A stretch of DNA of 64,000 nucleotides from Nocardia africana NBRC 100379 (GTDB lineage Bacteria; Actinomycetota; Actinomycetes; Mycobacteriales; Mycobacteriaceae), in NCBI RefSeq assembly GCF_001612635.1, contig NZ_BDAV01000020.1, positions 62,001 to 126,000 on the forward strand. The letters are read 5' to 3'. A program made the position numbers and the translations under genes. The notes below the pieces were generated by a model that saw only the letters and a program-made list of their open reading frames with translations, did no database searches and had not been told where the DNA came from. The first letter of the stretch is position 1. Each line of letters starts with the position of its first letter. Of the stretch, positions 43,426-50,841 are shown in pieces.

Positions 43426-44451
43426 CTACGGGACGAGAATCGCCCGGCCTCGTACGCGTCCGGCGTCGAGATCGTCGAGTGCCTGCTGGAAGCTCTCGAG
43501 CGGGTACGTGGTGGTGTGCAACGTGACCTTGCCCTGAGCGGCGAGGGTCATCAGCTCCTGCAGATCGTTGTAGGAGCCCACGAGATTTCCGATGAAGTTG
43601 ATCTCGGTCGAGATCACGTCGATCGTCGCGACATCGATGTTCTCGCCGTACCCGACCACGTAGTAATTGCCGGCGCGGCGCAGCATCGCGACGCCTTCCC
43701 TGGTGGTGCCGCCCTCACCGACGAAGTCGACCACCGCCTCGGCACCGTGTCCGCCGGTGAGATCGAGTACCTGCCGAACCTGGGTGCCGTCTGCGACGAT
43801 GCCTCGGTCGGCGCCGATCCTGACCGCAAGGTCGACCGCCTCGGGATTGCGGTCCACGACGACGACGGTGACCGCGGAAATCGCCTTCAGCACCTGGATT
43901 CCGATGTGACCGAGGCCGCCGGCGCCGATCACCACGCACACATCACCCGGGCGTGTGGACGTCGCCACCTTGGCGACGGCGTGGTAGGCGGTCAGACCCG
44001 CGTCGGCGAGGGCGGCGACGTCGGCAGGCTGGAGGGAGTCGTCGATCCGGACCACGCTGCGGGCGGTGGTGCGCAGGTATTCCGCGTAACCGCCGTCGAC
44101 GTCGATCCCGGGGAATGCGCTGTTCTCACAGTGCACGTCGTCGCCGAAGCGGCACGCGCGGCAGAGTCCACAGGTGATCAACGGGTGCAGGATGACCTTG
44201 TCGCCCACGGCCACATTGGTGACGGCATCGCCGACCGCGTGCACCCATCCCGCGTTCTCGTGTCCGATCGTGTACGGCAACCGGACTCCGCTCTTGTCCT
44301 CCCACTGTCCTTCGAGGATGTGCAGATCGGTACGGCATACACCGGCACCGCCGATGCGCACGATCACGTCGAGCGGCCCCTGGATCTTCGGTTCGGGGAC
44401 TTCGGTGAGTTGCAGCTTGGTGTGGTATCCCACCACCTGCACGGCTTTCAT
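43426..44451 (-). CDS. adh: Zinc-dependent alcohol dehydrogenase
   Basis: The 341-residue product is a medium-chain, zinc-dependent alcohol dehydrogenase. The catalytic zinc region has GVCRTDLH and GHENAGWVHAVG; the structural zinc cysteines sit in CGLCRACRFGDDVHC; the NAD-binding fold has GAGGLGHIG. In this cluster it should oxidise the propanol made by the monooxygenase. Its start overlaps the stop of the DUF59 gene by 4 bp (ATGA), so it is translationally coupled. Confidence 0.93.
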   Translation of the reverse strand: MKAVQVVGYHTKLQLTEVPEPKIQGPLDVIVRIGGAGVCRTDLHILEGQWEDKSGVRLPYTIGHENAGWVHAVGDAVTNVAVGDKVILHPLITCGLCRACRFGDDVHCENSAFPGIDVDGGYAEYLRTTARSVVRIDDSLQPADVAALADAGLTAYHAVAKVATSTRPGDVCVVIGAGGLGHIGIQVLKAISAVTVVVVDRNPEAVDLAVRIGADRGIVADGTQVRQVLDLTGGHGAEAVVDFVGEGGTTREGVAMLRRAGNYYVVGYGENIDVATIDVISTEINFIGNLVGSYNDLQELMTLAAQGKVTLHTTTYPLESFQQALDDLDAGRVRGRAILVP

Positions 44452-45191
44452 CGCGGGCTCCTTGTTCTCAGGTCTTCGATTCGCGGTGTGGTGCCGACCG
44501 ATTCGCTGTCGGCGTAGCGGGTCGCGAGCAGTCCGCGGCAGAAGTGGGCATTGCCCTCGATCGAGATGCGCACGGATTTCGCGAATCTGAGCCGCCTCGG
44601 CACGTCATCGGACGGGATGGGTCTGCCGTGCTCGTCGACCACCACCCGCCCGGCCGGGCAGACGCTCAGTCCGATGCGTGTGCGCCGCCGCAGCAAGGCC
44701 GCCTTGTCCGGTCCCGGTGCCAGGTCGGCCAGGGTGAGGTGGTGAATCTCGTTGACACTCAGCCCGGTTCGCCGCATGTGTGCTTCCACGCACCGTTCCA
44801 TCGCGGCGGCGTGTGCCTTCACCAGAAACGTCCTGCGCAGCTCGTAGAGGCTGTCCTCCGCCTCGGGTCCGAAGGTGCCGACGTAGCCGGCGTCGGCGGC
44901 CAAGCCCGCGTTGATCTTGTCGCTGTCGTGATGGTCGTCCAACATCACCCGCACCTCACCGGCTCCCTCGACCATCCGGAGGGCATCGAGCGCGTCGGCC
45001 GCCATCAGATAGGCGAAGTTGGGTGAGCAGAACGCGGTGGGAAGGCGTAGGTGAACGGCGACACCGCGGTCGTCGATGGTGAGCGAGCGAACGAACCCCA
45101 GATCGGTGATCGGCTCGTCGAGTTCCGGGTCGACTACCGTCGAGAGCGCATCGAGCAGATCCCGTTCGGTGCAGGCGACGGTCGTGGTCAT
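44448..45191 (-). CDS. DUF59/MIP18-family protein of the propane monooxygenase cluster
   Basis: The 247-residue product opens with a DUF59/PaaD-like domain (about 8-100: DLLDALSTVVDPELDEPITDLGFV and the cysteine motif TAFCSPNF), the fold used in iron-sulfur cluster assembly or carriage. The C-terminal 140 residues are specific to binuclear-iron-monooxygenase clusters. A role in metallocentre assembly of the monooxygenase is likely but inferred. It overlaps both neighbours by 4 bp (amidohydrolase upstream, dehydrogenase downstream), a coupled trio. Confidence 0.82.
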   Translation of the reverse strand: MTTTVACTERDLLDALSTVVDPELDEPITDLGFVRSLTIDDRGVAVHLRLPTAFCSPNFAYLMAADALDALRMVEGAGEVRVMLDDHHDSDKINAGLAADAGYVGTFGPEAEDSLYELRRTFLVKAHAAAMERCVEAHMRRTGLSVNEIHHLTLADLAPGPDKAALLRRRTRIGLSVCPAGRVVVDEHGRPIPSDDVPRRLRFAKSVRISIEGNAHFCRGLLATRYADSESVGTTPRIEDLRTRSPR

Positions 45192-46216
45192 GACAACACG
45201 CTCTCCGGCTCACGCAACCCGGGCTCCGGATGCTGCAGGTCCAACTCGGCCGGCACCTCGATGTCGTACAGAGCGGCCGCGTTGAGCCCCAGAATCTTCT
45301 TTTTCTGCTCGACGGTGATCGGCGGGTAGTCGGTCTGCATGTCCTCGGGGATCTGGAAGTCCACGAATTGCTCGATCAACCACTTGGGAGTCCACAGGGC
45401 GTAGTCGCTGCCGAACAGAATCTTGTCCTCCTTGATCCAATACAGCAGCTCACCGATGATCTGGGCGAAGTAGCGAGGGCGGGTGTGGATGAACGGCAGC
45501 GCCACCGCGAGTCCGCCGTAGACATTGGATTCCTGAGTACCGATCCAGCAGAAGTCCTCGAGCCGCGGCAGCCCGACATGCTCGACGACGAAGTTGAGCT
45601 CGAGGTAGTCGGTGGCCACCTTGTCCACATCGGACACGTCGAACGCGTCGCGGTCGAGTGGCCGGATAGTGGGGCCCTTGTGAACGTGAATGTTCTTGAT
45701 ACCCAACGAAATGCACTCTTCGAGGTAGCGACGCGACCAGCGGTCGTCGAGTTTGTAGCCGCGGGAGTCGCCGTACCACTCGGCGGTGTAGAGCTTGACG
45801 CCCTGCAAATTCATCCGCTCGGCGTCACGGCGCAGCTGGTCGAGTCCGGCTTCGCCGTAGCGCGGGTCGTAGGCGTGGTTGTAGGTCAGTTTTCCGGGAT
45901 GCTTGGCGACCAGCGCGAGCGCTTCCTCGGTCTGCCCGAATCCGTTGCGGTAGAAGTCGCTGAGCAGCGTCGCCTGGAAAATCGCGTGGTCGACGTATCC
46001 CTCGCCGAAAATGTCGCGCTCGAAGCGTTCGCTGCCGTAGTAGGTGTAGGTGTCGTAGTCCCACACGGCCTCCGCGGGACTGAGATTCTTGTGATAGTCG
46101 TAGAAGCAGTCGATGAACTCCCTGCCGTGCACGTTCTTGTGATTGGACTCGCGGCCGTCCCAGATATGGACGTGACCATCGACGATGAAGTACTTCTCGC
46201 CGTTCTTCTCATACAT
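45188..46216 (-). CDS. Amidohydrolase-family protein of the propane monooxygenase cluster
   Basis: The 342-residue product is an amidohydrolase_2-type TIM barrel: the metal-binding DGHVHIWDG near the N-terminus, conserved His-containing strands (NIHVHKGPT, VEHVGLPR) and the late Asp in FGSDYALWTP. It is conserved beside propane/acetone-type monooxygenases, where it seems to help maturation or act on a product; the reaction is not settled. It is separated from prmD by 178 bp containing a strong hairpin and overlaps the DUF59 gene by 4 bp. Confidence 0.88.
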   Translation of the reverse strand: MYEKNGEKYFIVDGHVHIWDGRESNHKNVHGREFIDCFYDYHKNLSPAEAVWDYDTYTYYGSERFERDIFGEGYVDHAIFQATLLSDFYRNGFGQTEEALALVAKHPGKLTYNHAYDPRYGEAGLDQLRRDAERMNLQGVKLYTAEWYGDSRGYKLDDRWSRRYLEECISLGIKNIHVHKGPTIRPLDRDAFDVSDVDKVATDYLELNFVVEHVGLPRLEDFCWIGTQESNVYGGLAVALPFIHTRPRYFAQIIGELLYWIKEDKILFGSDYALWTPKWLIEQFVDFQIPEDMQTDYPPITVEQKKKILGLNAAALYDIEVPAELDLQHPEPGLREPESVLS

Positions 46217-46331
46217 GGCGGATGCTCCGGTTTCTTCTGTTGATCACTGCAGGTGAATGCCGGTCGATCACCGGCTGAGGACGACCTCGAGGCGGACGAA
46301 CGGTGAACCGAGGCCGCAGGCGGTGGGGACG

Positions 46332-46369
46332 TCGCCGGCGCCGCCGGGCAGGTACGACGGCGCCGGCGA
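46332..46369 (-). other. Strong hairpin between prmD and the amidohydrolase gene
   Basis: TCGCCGGCGCCG (46332-46343) and CGGCGCCGGCGA (46358-46369) pair perfectly over 12 bp with a 14-nt loop, 26 bases after the prmD stop. A smaller hairpin (GCCGGT/ACCGGC, 46259-46275) lies just before the amidohydrolase gene. Likely an attenuator, processing site or 3' stabiliser within the operon. Confidence 0.6.
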
Positions 46370-46394
46370 GCGGCCGGGCTGCGCCCCGGCGCCG

Positions 46395-46730
46395 CTACTG
46401 CACGGTGAGGTCGAAGCCGATGTACTCGGCGGCGTCCTCCGGGCTCGCGAACAGCAAGGTCTTGTCGTCGAGGTGAACCATCCGGCCGTAGTGGGTGGAA
46501 CTGATCTCCTCGAAGATCGAACCGTCGAATTCCTCGCCGAGCGCTTCGCTGAGTTCGGCGTAGTCGAAGTCCAGCAACCGCTGACCGTCGACCCGGATCA
46601 TCGACGGGTACTCGGTGAGCTCCACACCGTCCTTGGCGCCCATCACTTCGGCGACGACGCGGCCGATCGGGGTGTTCATCAACGTGACACCGCACATATT
46701 GGAGAACTCGGTGGACGATCCGAATTGCAT
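46395..46730 (-). CDS. prmD: Propane monooxygenase coupling/effector protein
   Basis: The ATG at 46730 gives 111 residues, typical of MmoB/DmpM-type effector proteins (SNMCGVTLMNTPIGRVVAEVM, EYPSMIRVDGQRLLDFDYAELSE). The family docks on the hydroxylase and tunes oxygen activation. A GTG at 46736 overlaps the prmC stop (GTGA) and could be the true, coupled start, adding two residues. It is the fourth gene of the operon and is followed by a hairpin that may separate its expression from the accessory genes. Confidence 0.92.
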   Translation of the reverse strand: MQFGSSTEFSNMCGVTLMNTPIGRVVAEVMGAKDGVELTEYPSMIRVDGQRLLDFDYAELSEALGEEFDGSIFEEISSTHYGRMVHLDDKTLLFASPEDAAEYIGFDLTVQ

Positions 46731-46732
46731 GC

Positions 46733-47839
46733 TCACTTCTTCAACTCCTTGGGAACGTCGAGGTCGATGTCCTCGAGCAGCGAACAGAACTTGGCGATGG
46801 CGGCGTCCATGCTGGTGGCGAAGGTGACCGCCTGCTGAGCGGGTTGCGACCAGATCGGCTGCAACGCCCGTGCGGCCGCGAGGCAACGCGGAACCCAGGT
46901 TTCGAGCCAGGTGCCGAACAGTTCCTTGTTCGCGGCGCCGTATTCCGGATCACGGGTGAGCAACCGGAACAGGTTGCGGGTGTAGGCGAGATCGCGGTCG
47001 TAGTCGTGCTCGCCGGTGCCGACGATGGTCGGAGTGATGTAGTCGCCGTTGCCCGCGGCGATCTGCATGACCAGCTCACTGCGGAACAGGGTGCCGACCA
47101 GCTGCTCGAAAACGACGTTGGAGCCGAACAGCAGCTCACACCAGTCCGGCACCGCGGTCAGCCGCTCGACGACCTCGCGGGTGGGTTGCCATTCGGGCGC
47201 GGATTGCCACACCTGCTTGTGCAGTGAGCCGTCGAAGTCGACGCCGGCCTCGGACAAGTCCAAATTGAACAGCGCCAGGTCCTGAGCGAAACGCAGCTTG
47301 TGTGCGGCGTTCACCGCCACCGCGGTGTTGATCATGTTCGTCGGGCACGACCGCTGGATCGAGGTGAAAACATGCAGGGCCAGACCGTTCTCGGCATGCA
47401 TCCAGGCGCCCAGGTTGCGGCTGACGAAGGTGAGCCACGGGGTGTTCCAGGCGTCGTAGACGCGGGCGCGCTTGGCGTTCGACAGGCACAACTCCACCTG
47501 GTGGACCACCTTGGAGTTGTTGCGATAGATCGTCTGGTCCCATTCCTCGTTCGGGTCGAGGAACGCGTGCCAGTTCGACGATCGCGCGGCCGTCCACTCC
47601 TTGGGGTATCCACCGGGGCCGTCGCCGAAGCCGTAGATCCAGCCCTGCGAGAGGTGGCGCTCGGGGTCGGGCTGCACGTCGACGGTCACGTCCTCGTACA
47701 TCGTCGACCGCTTCTTGGCCGGCGTGTAGTAGGTGAAGGTGCGACTGCGGGAGCTCGGAAACTCCAGTGCGCCGGCCTCGGCATCGGTGAATTCGATTGT
47801 GGGAAAGCTACGTTGCTTGGTCCCTGTGCTTGTCGTCAT
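46733..47839 (-). CDS. prmC: Propane monooxygenase hydroxylase small (beta) subunit
   Basis: The 368-residue product matches the beta subunit of soluble binuclear-iron monooxygenases of the propane/MimABCD group: RTFTYYTPAKKRSTMYEDVTVDVQ, WNTPWLTFVSRNLGAWMHAENGLALHVF and ELFGTWLETWVPRCLAAARALQPIW. It is a helical ferritin-like protein without the iron ligands of the alpha subunit and packs beside PrmA in the hydroxylase. It lies 48 bp after prmB and overlaps prmD at its 3' end. Confidence 0.94.
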   Translation of the reverse strand: MTTSTGTKQRSFPTIEFTDAEAGALEFPSSRSRTFTYYTPAKKRSTMYEDVTVDVQPDPERHLSQGWIYGFGDGPGGYPKEWTAARSSNWHAFLDPNEEWDQTIYRNNSKVVHQVELCLSNAKRARVYDAWNTPWLTFVSRNLGAWMHAENGLALHVFTSIQRSCPTNMINTAVAVNAAHKLRFAQDLALFNLDLSEAGVDFDGSLHKQVWQSAPEWQPTREVVERLTAVPDWCELLFGSNVVFEQLVGTLFRSELVMQIAAGNGDYITPTIVGTGEHDYDRDLAYTRNLFRLLTRDPEYGAANKELFGTWLETWVPRCLAAARALQPIWSQPAQQAVTFATSMDAAIAKFCSLLEDIDLDVPKELKK

Positions 47840-47887
47840 CTCTTTCTCAGTTCTTGTCGATGTGGGGTGCTGTCGGTTCCTGCGGGA

Positions 47888-48931
47888 CTAGTCGAAGGCG
47901 GGGCTGGTGAACTTGTCGTAGAAGATCTGGTCGTGCGGGGTACCGCCGGCCGCGAGCAGTTCCAGCGCCGCGTCGACCATCGGCGGCGGCCCGCACAGAT
48001 AGACCTCGGTCCGGCCCAGATCCGCCTCCCGCCGGCCGACCACGTCGGTGACGTTGCCCTGTTCGACCTCGATGGAGCGCATGGGCTGCGGATCCATCGA
48101 TTCCGACAGGCAGGCGACGAAGACGAAGTCGGTCAGAGTGCTGCCGAGTTCGCGAATTTCGTCGAGGTAGAACAGGTCCTCGGGAGTGCGGGCGCCGTAG
48201 TAGAAGTGCACCGGCCGGCTGTTGCCCGTCTCGTTCATGTGCCGCAGCAACGACAGCAGCGGCGCCATGCCCGCGCCGCCGCCGATGAAAACCAGCGGCA
48301 GGACGTGCCCGTCCTTGATCGTGAACGACCCGTAGGGTCCGGTCAGCGCGATCTCGTCGCCCACGCCGATCCCGTCGTCGAGCAGACCGGCGAACTTGCC
48401 GCCGGGATACTTCTTGATCAGGAATTCGACATGATCGGTTTCCGAGGCGGTGGTGGCCATGGAGAACGAGCGGTGTTCGTCGGTTCCGGGGATGTGCAGG
48501 TCGGAGTACTGACCGGGTTTGAACTCGTATCCGGCCGGTTCCACCGCTCGCAGTCGCAGCGACACGATGTCCCTGGTCTTCGGTTCGATCGCGACGACGC
48601 GGGTGCGCACATTCTGGATGGGCACACCACTGAGCAATTCGTCCTCGTCGAAATTCAGCAGTTCGATCGTGCAGTCGCTGTATGCCGTTGAGCGGCAGAG
48701 CAATACGTGCCCCTCGTCGACCTCCGCGTCGTTGCAGGCGAAGGTCGAGTAGTCGTCCATCTGGATGTCGCCGTCGAGGACGAACGACTTGCAGGCCGAG
48801 CACCGCCCCTCACGGCATCCGTGCATCAGATGGATTCCCTGCCGGAACGCGGCGTCGAGAATGTACTCGTCTTCACCGACTTCCATCTCGATGTCGACGG
48901 GCTCGAAGTTGATACGGTGTTTGTCGGCCAC
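47888..48931 (-). CDS. prmB: Propane monooxygenase NADH reductase
   Basis: The GTG at 48931 follows AGGAG and gives 347 residues. The N-terminal [2Fe-2S] ferredoxin domain has CREGRCSACKSFVL and a fourth Cys in HVLLC (about residues 38-90). The FAD domain has RSFSMATT, and the NAD domain has GGGAGMAPLLSLLRH and YLCGPPPMVDAAL. It passes electrons from NADH to the di-iron centre of the hydroxylase. It follows prmA across an 83-bp gap holding a long hairpin. Confidence 0.95.
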   Translation of the reverse strand: MADKHRINFEPVDIEMEVGEDEYILDAAFRQGIHLMHGCREGRCSACKSFVLDGDIQMDDYSTFACNDAEVDEGHVLLCRSTAYSDCTIELLNFDEDELLSGVPIQNVRTRVVAIEPKTRDIVSLRLRAVEPAGYEFKPGQYSDLHIPGTDEHRSFSMATTASETDHVEFLIKKYPGGKFAGLLDDGIGVGDEIALTGPYGSFTIKDGHVLPLVFIGGGAGMAPLLSLLRHMNETGNSRPVHFYYGARTPEDLFYLDEIRELGSTLTDFVFVACLSESMDPQPMRSIEVEQGNVTDVVGRREADLGRTEVYLCGPPPMVDAALELLAAGGTPHDQIFYDKFTSPAFD

Positions 48932-48965
48932 GGGGTGTCTCCTGGGCTGGTGAACGAATGGTGAG

Positions 48966-49006
48966 CCGGTGGGTGGCGCCGGATAGCGGCCGGCACCACC
49001 CACCGG
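48966..49006 (-). other. Long hairpin between prmA and prmB
   Basis: CCGGTGGGTGG (48966-48976) and CCACCCACCGG (48996-49006) pair perfectly; after one mismatch the inner arms GCCGG and CCGGC (48978-48982, 48990-48994) extend the stem to 16 pairs with a 7-nt loop. It lies 9 bases after the prmA stop, a likely site of attenuation or 3' protection. Confidence 0.65.
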
Positions 49007-49014
49007 GCCCGGAA

Positions 49015-50649
49015 TCAGGCGGGAACGGCGCTACCGGCCCGGTACGCGGCGACGTGCGCCTCGCGTTCGGCGTCGGACATCTCGTTCAGCAGCACATTCG
49101 GACTCTGGAAGGTGTTGCCTCGCACGTCGTCGAGGGTCCACAGCTTCTTCGGGTCGTCCAGGTCGAGGTGCGGCTGGCCGACGAGGGTCCGACCGTCGTC
49201 GCGCACGTAGCCCAGATCGGAGACGATGTCGGCCAGATCCTTGCCGTGGTGCAAGGTCTCCCACTCCCGGAAACCGGTGAGCCGCCCCATATTCGGGGTC
49301 GGGCGACCGTCGTACTCGCCGCGGAAGGCGACCGCGTCGGTCCAGTAGCAGGTTTCCGAGCAGTAGGTCCGCCACTGGTCGTCCACCTTCTCCACGACCA
49401 TGTCCTCACGGATGAGGGCGGGCACCATGCAGGTCCAGCAGCGGTGCGGGTACTGGTAGCCGACCTCCTCGAACGCGATCGGCTTGTTGCGGCCGGGGTA
49501 GGCCAGGCGGTTGTACTCTTCCCACCACTTGCCGTACTTCGAGTACCAGCCCGGGTACTTGTGCTCGAACCACTCGAAGTCCTTGTCGGTCATGGCGTCG
49601 ATGCGCCAGTAGTTGACCGGCCAGCCGGTGGCGAAGAACCGGGCCACCTCGTGGACGTAGCCCTTGTCGACGATGCGCTTCCACGCCTCCTCCACCAGGT
49701 CGTGCGGAATCGTCAGGCCGTACTTCTCGAGCGGGATCAGGTAGCTGCGGTAGTAGTCGTCGTAGATCCAGCGCCGCCACATCTCGGCGTAGCTCTCGCG
49801 ATCCTTGCGGCGGTCCTTGGTGCCGTACTCGATGAAGGTGCCGATGGCGGCATCGACCACACAGTGGTTGTTCCACCAGGCGTAGCGCAGATCTCGTTCG
49901 AGCAGCGGGCGGTTGCGCTCGTCGGCCAGCGCCATCAGCAGGATGGAGTAGCCGTTGGAGATGTGGCGCGATTCGTCGGACTGCACCGAGTGGAACACCG
50001 TCGGCAGCAAGTAGTCGCCGTTGGCGGCGGCCTCGTCGGGCATGGCGACGAAAAGCGTGTTGGTGAAAGCGGTTTCGGCGACGACGGTCAAGTAGATGTT
50101 GGCCGCGGTGATCGCGTCGCCGGTGATGAAGCCTTCACCGAACTGGCGGCCGATGGTGCCCGCGTAGTTGTTCGCGAACGCCTTTTCGGTCATATCGAAC
50201 CCGGCGGGGTCGATGTAGTTGTTCATGTACAGCTTCTTGAGGTTCATCTGGATCGTCGAGTGCCGCACCTCGTCGATCATCTGCACCGCGAGACCATTGT
50301 GGATCTCGGGATTCGGCACCGCGTCGATCGCCATCGGCATCGCGCGCGCGGCCGAGATCTCGGGGAACGGAATGATCGACAGGAACAGCTTCTGCCATTC
50401 CAGCCACCGCTGCTGTACCTGGCGGAACATATTGCCGCGGATCGCGCCGTCCATCGCACCGTAGACGCGGTTGTCCTTCTCCTCCTCCATGGGGAAGTAG
50501 GACCGCATGATCTGCTTGAGGGGATCCTTCTTCGGAGCCTTCTCGAAGGTGTAATCGGTGCCGAAGCGCGTCGCCGGGGTCGCGAAGGTCGGTTCCCACG
50601 ACAACTCCGTGATCTTCGCGTGGGCCTTCGTCAGGCTTTGCCTACTCAA
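49015..50649 (-). CDS. prmA: Propane monooxygenase hydroxylase large (alpha) subunit
   Basis: The 544-residue product is the di-iron alpha subunit of a group-5 (PrmA/MimA) soluble monooxygenase. The ligand motifs DEVRHS and SDESRHI are present in the ferritin-like bundle, and a late CWTCMVPAL with CSETCYW provides extra cysteines typical of this group. The enzyme should hydroxylate propane at C2; relatives also oxidise acetone, phenol and ethers. The start is an unusual TTG, firmly supported by AGGAGG six bases upstream and by the MSRQSLTKAHAKI opening. It is the first gene of the operon; the activator palindrome lies about 92 bp upstream. Confidence 0.96.
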   Translation of the reverse strand: MSRQSLTKAHAKITELSWEPTFATPATRFGTDYTFEKAPKKDPLKQIMRSYFPMEEEKDNRVYGAMDGAIRGNMFRQVQQRWLEWQKLFLSIIPFPEISAARAMPMAIDAVPNPEIHNGLAVQMIDEVRHSTIQMNLKKLYMNNYIDPAGFDMTEKAFANNYAGTIGRQFGEGFITGDAITAANIYLTVVAETAFTNTLFVAMPDEAAANGDYLLPTVFHSVQSDESRHISNGYSILLMALADERNRPLLERDLRYAWWNNHCVVDAAIGTFIEYGTKDRRKDRESYAEMWRRWIYDDYYRSYLIPLEKYGLTIPHDLVEEAWKRIVDKGYVHEVARFFATGWPVNYWRIDAMTDKDFEWFEHKYPGWYSKYGKWWEEYNRLAYPGRNKPIAFEEVGYQYPHRCWTCMVPALIREDMVVEKVDDQWRTYCSETCYWTDAVAFRGEYDGRPTPNMGRLTGFREWETLHHGKDLADIVSDLGYVRDDGRTLVGQPHLDLDDPKKLWTLDDVRGNTFQSPNVLLNEMSDAEREAHVAAYRAGSAVPA

Positions 50650-50740
50650 TGTTCGCCTCCTGGGTCACAACAGCCGGCCGGTATGCCGGCAGTGGGGGAC
50701 GTTGCGAAATCCATTGCAGCCGAGAATGTCCGGCCGGAGC

Positions 50741-50755
50741 GTCTCAGTCTGAGAC
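50741..50755. promoter_or_regulatory. Activator palindrome upstream of prmA
   Basis: GTCTCAGTCTGAGAC is a perfect GTCTCA-N3-TGAGAC palindrome, about 92-106 bp upstream of the prmA start. A near-identical site lies upstream of the activator gene. It is probably the binding site of the adjacent MimR-type regulator. A GCCGGC-N6-GCCGGC hairpin in the prmA leader (50673-50690) lies downstream. Confidence 0.8.
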
Positions 50756-50790
50756 GAGGGTCACAGTGGCTGGGATCCCCGGAAACGCAG

Positions 50791-50829
50791 CTGTCCGGTG
50801 CCGCGAGACCCGCTCGCGGCACCGGACAG
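50791..50829. terminator. katG terminator hairpin
   Basis: CTGTCCGGTGCCGCGAG (50791-50807) and CTCGCGGCACCGGACAG (50813-50829) form a perfect 17-bp stem with the 5-nt loop ACCCG, 12 bases after the katG stop codon. No T-tract follows. It should end the katG message before the propane operon. Confidence 0.85.
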
Positions 50830-50841
50830 TGAGAATGGGGA

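Noticed and set aside
48958..50832. Long plus-strand frame opposite prmA
   Set aside because: Antisense of a highly conserved hydroxylase subunit; no motif of its own.
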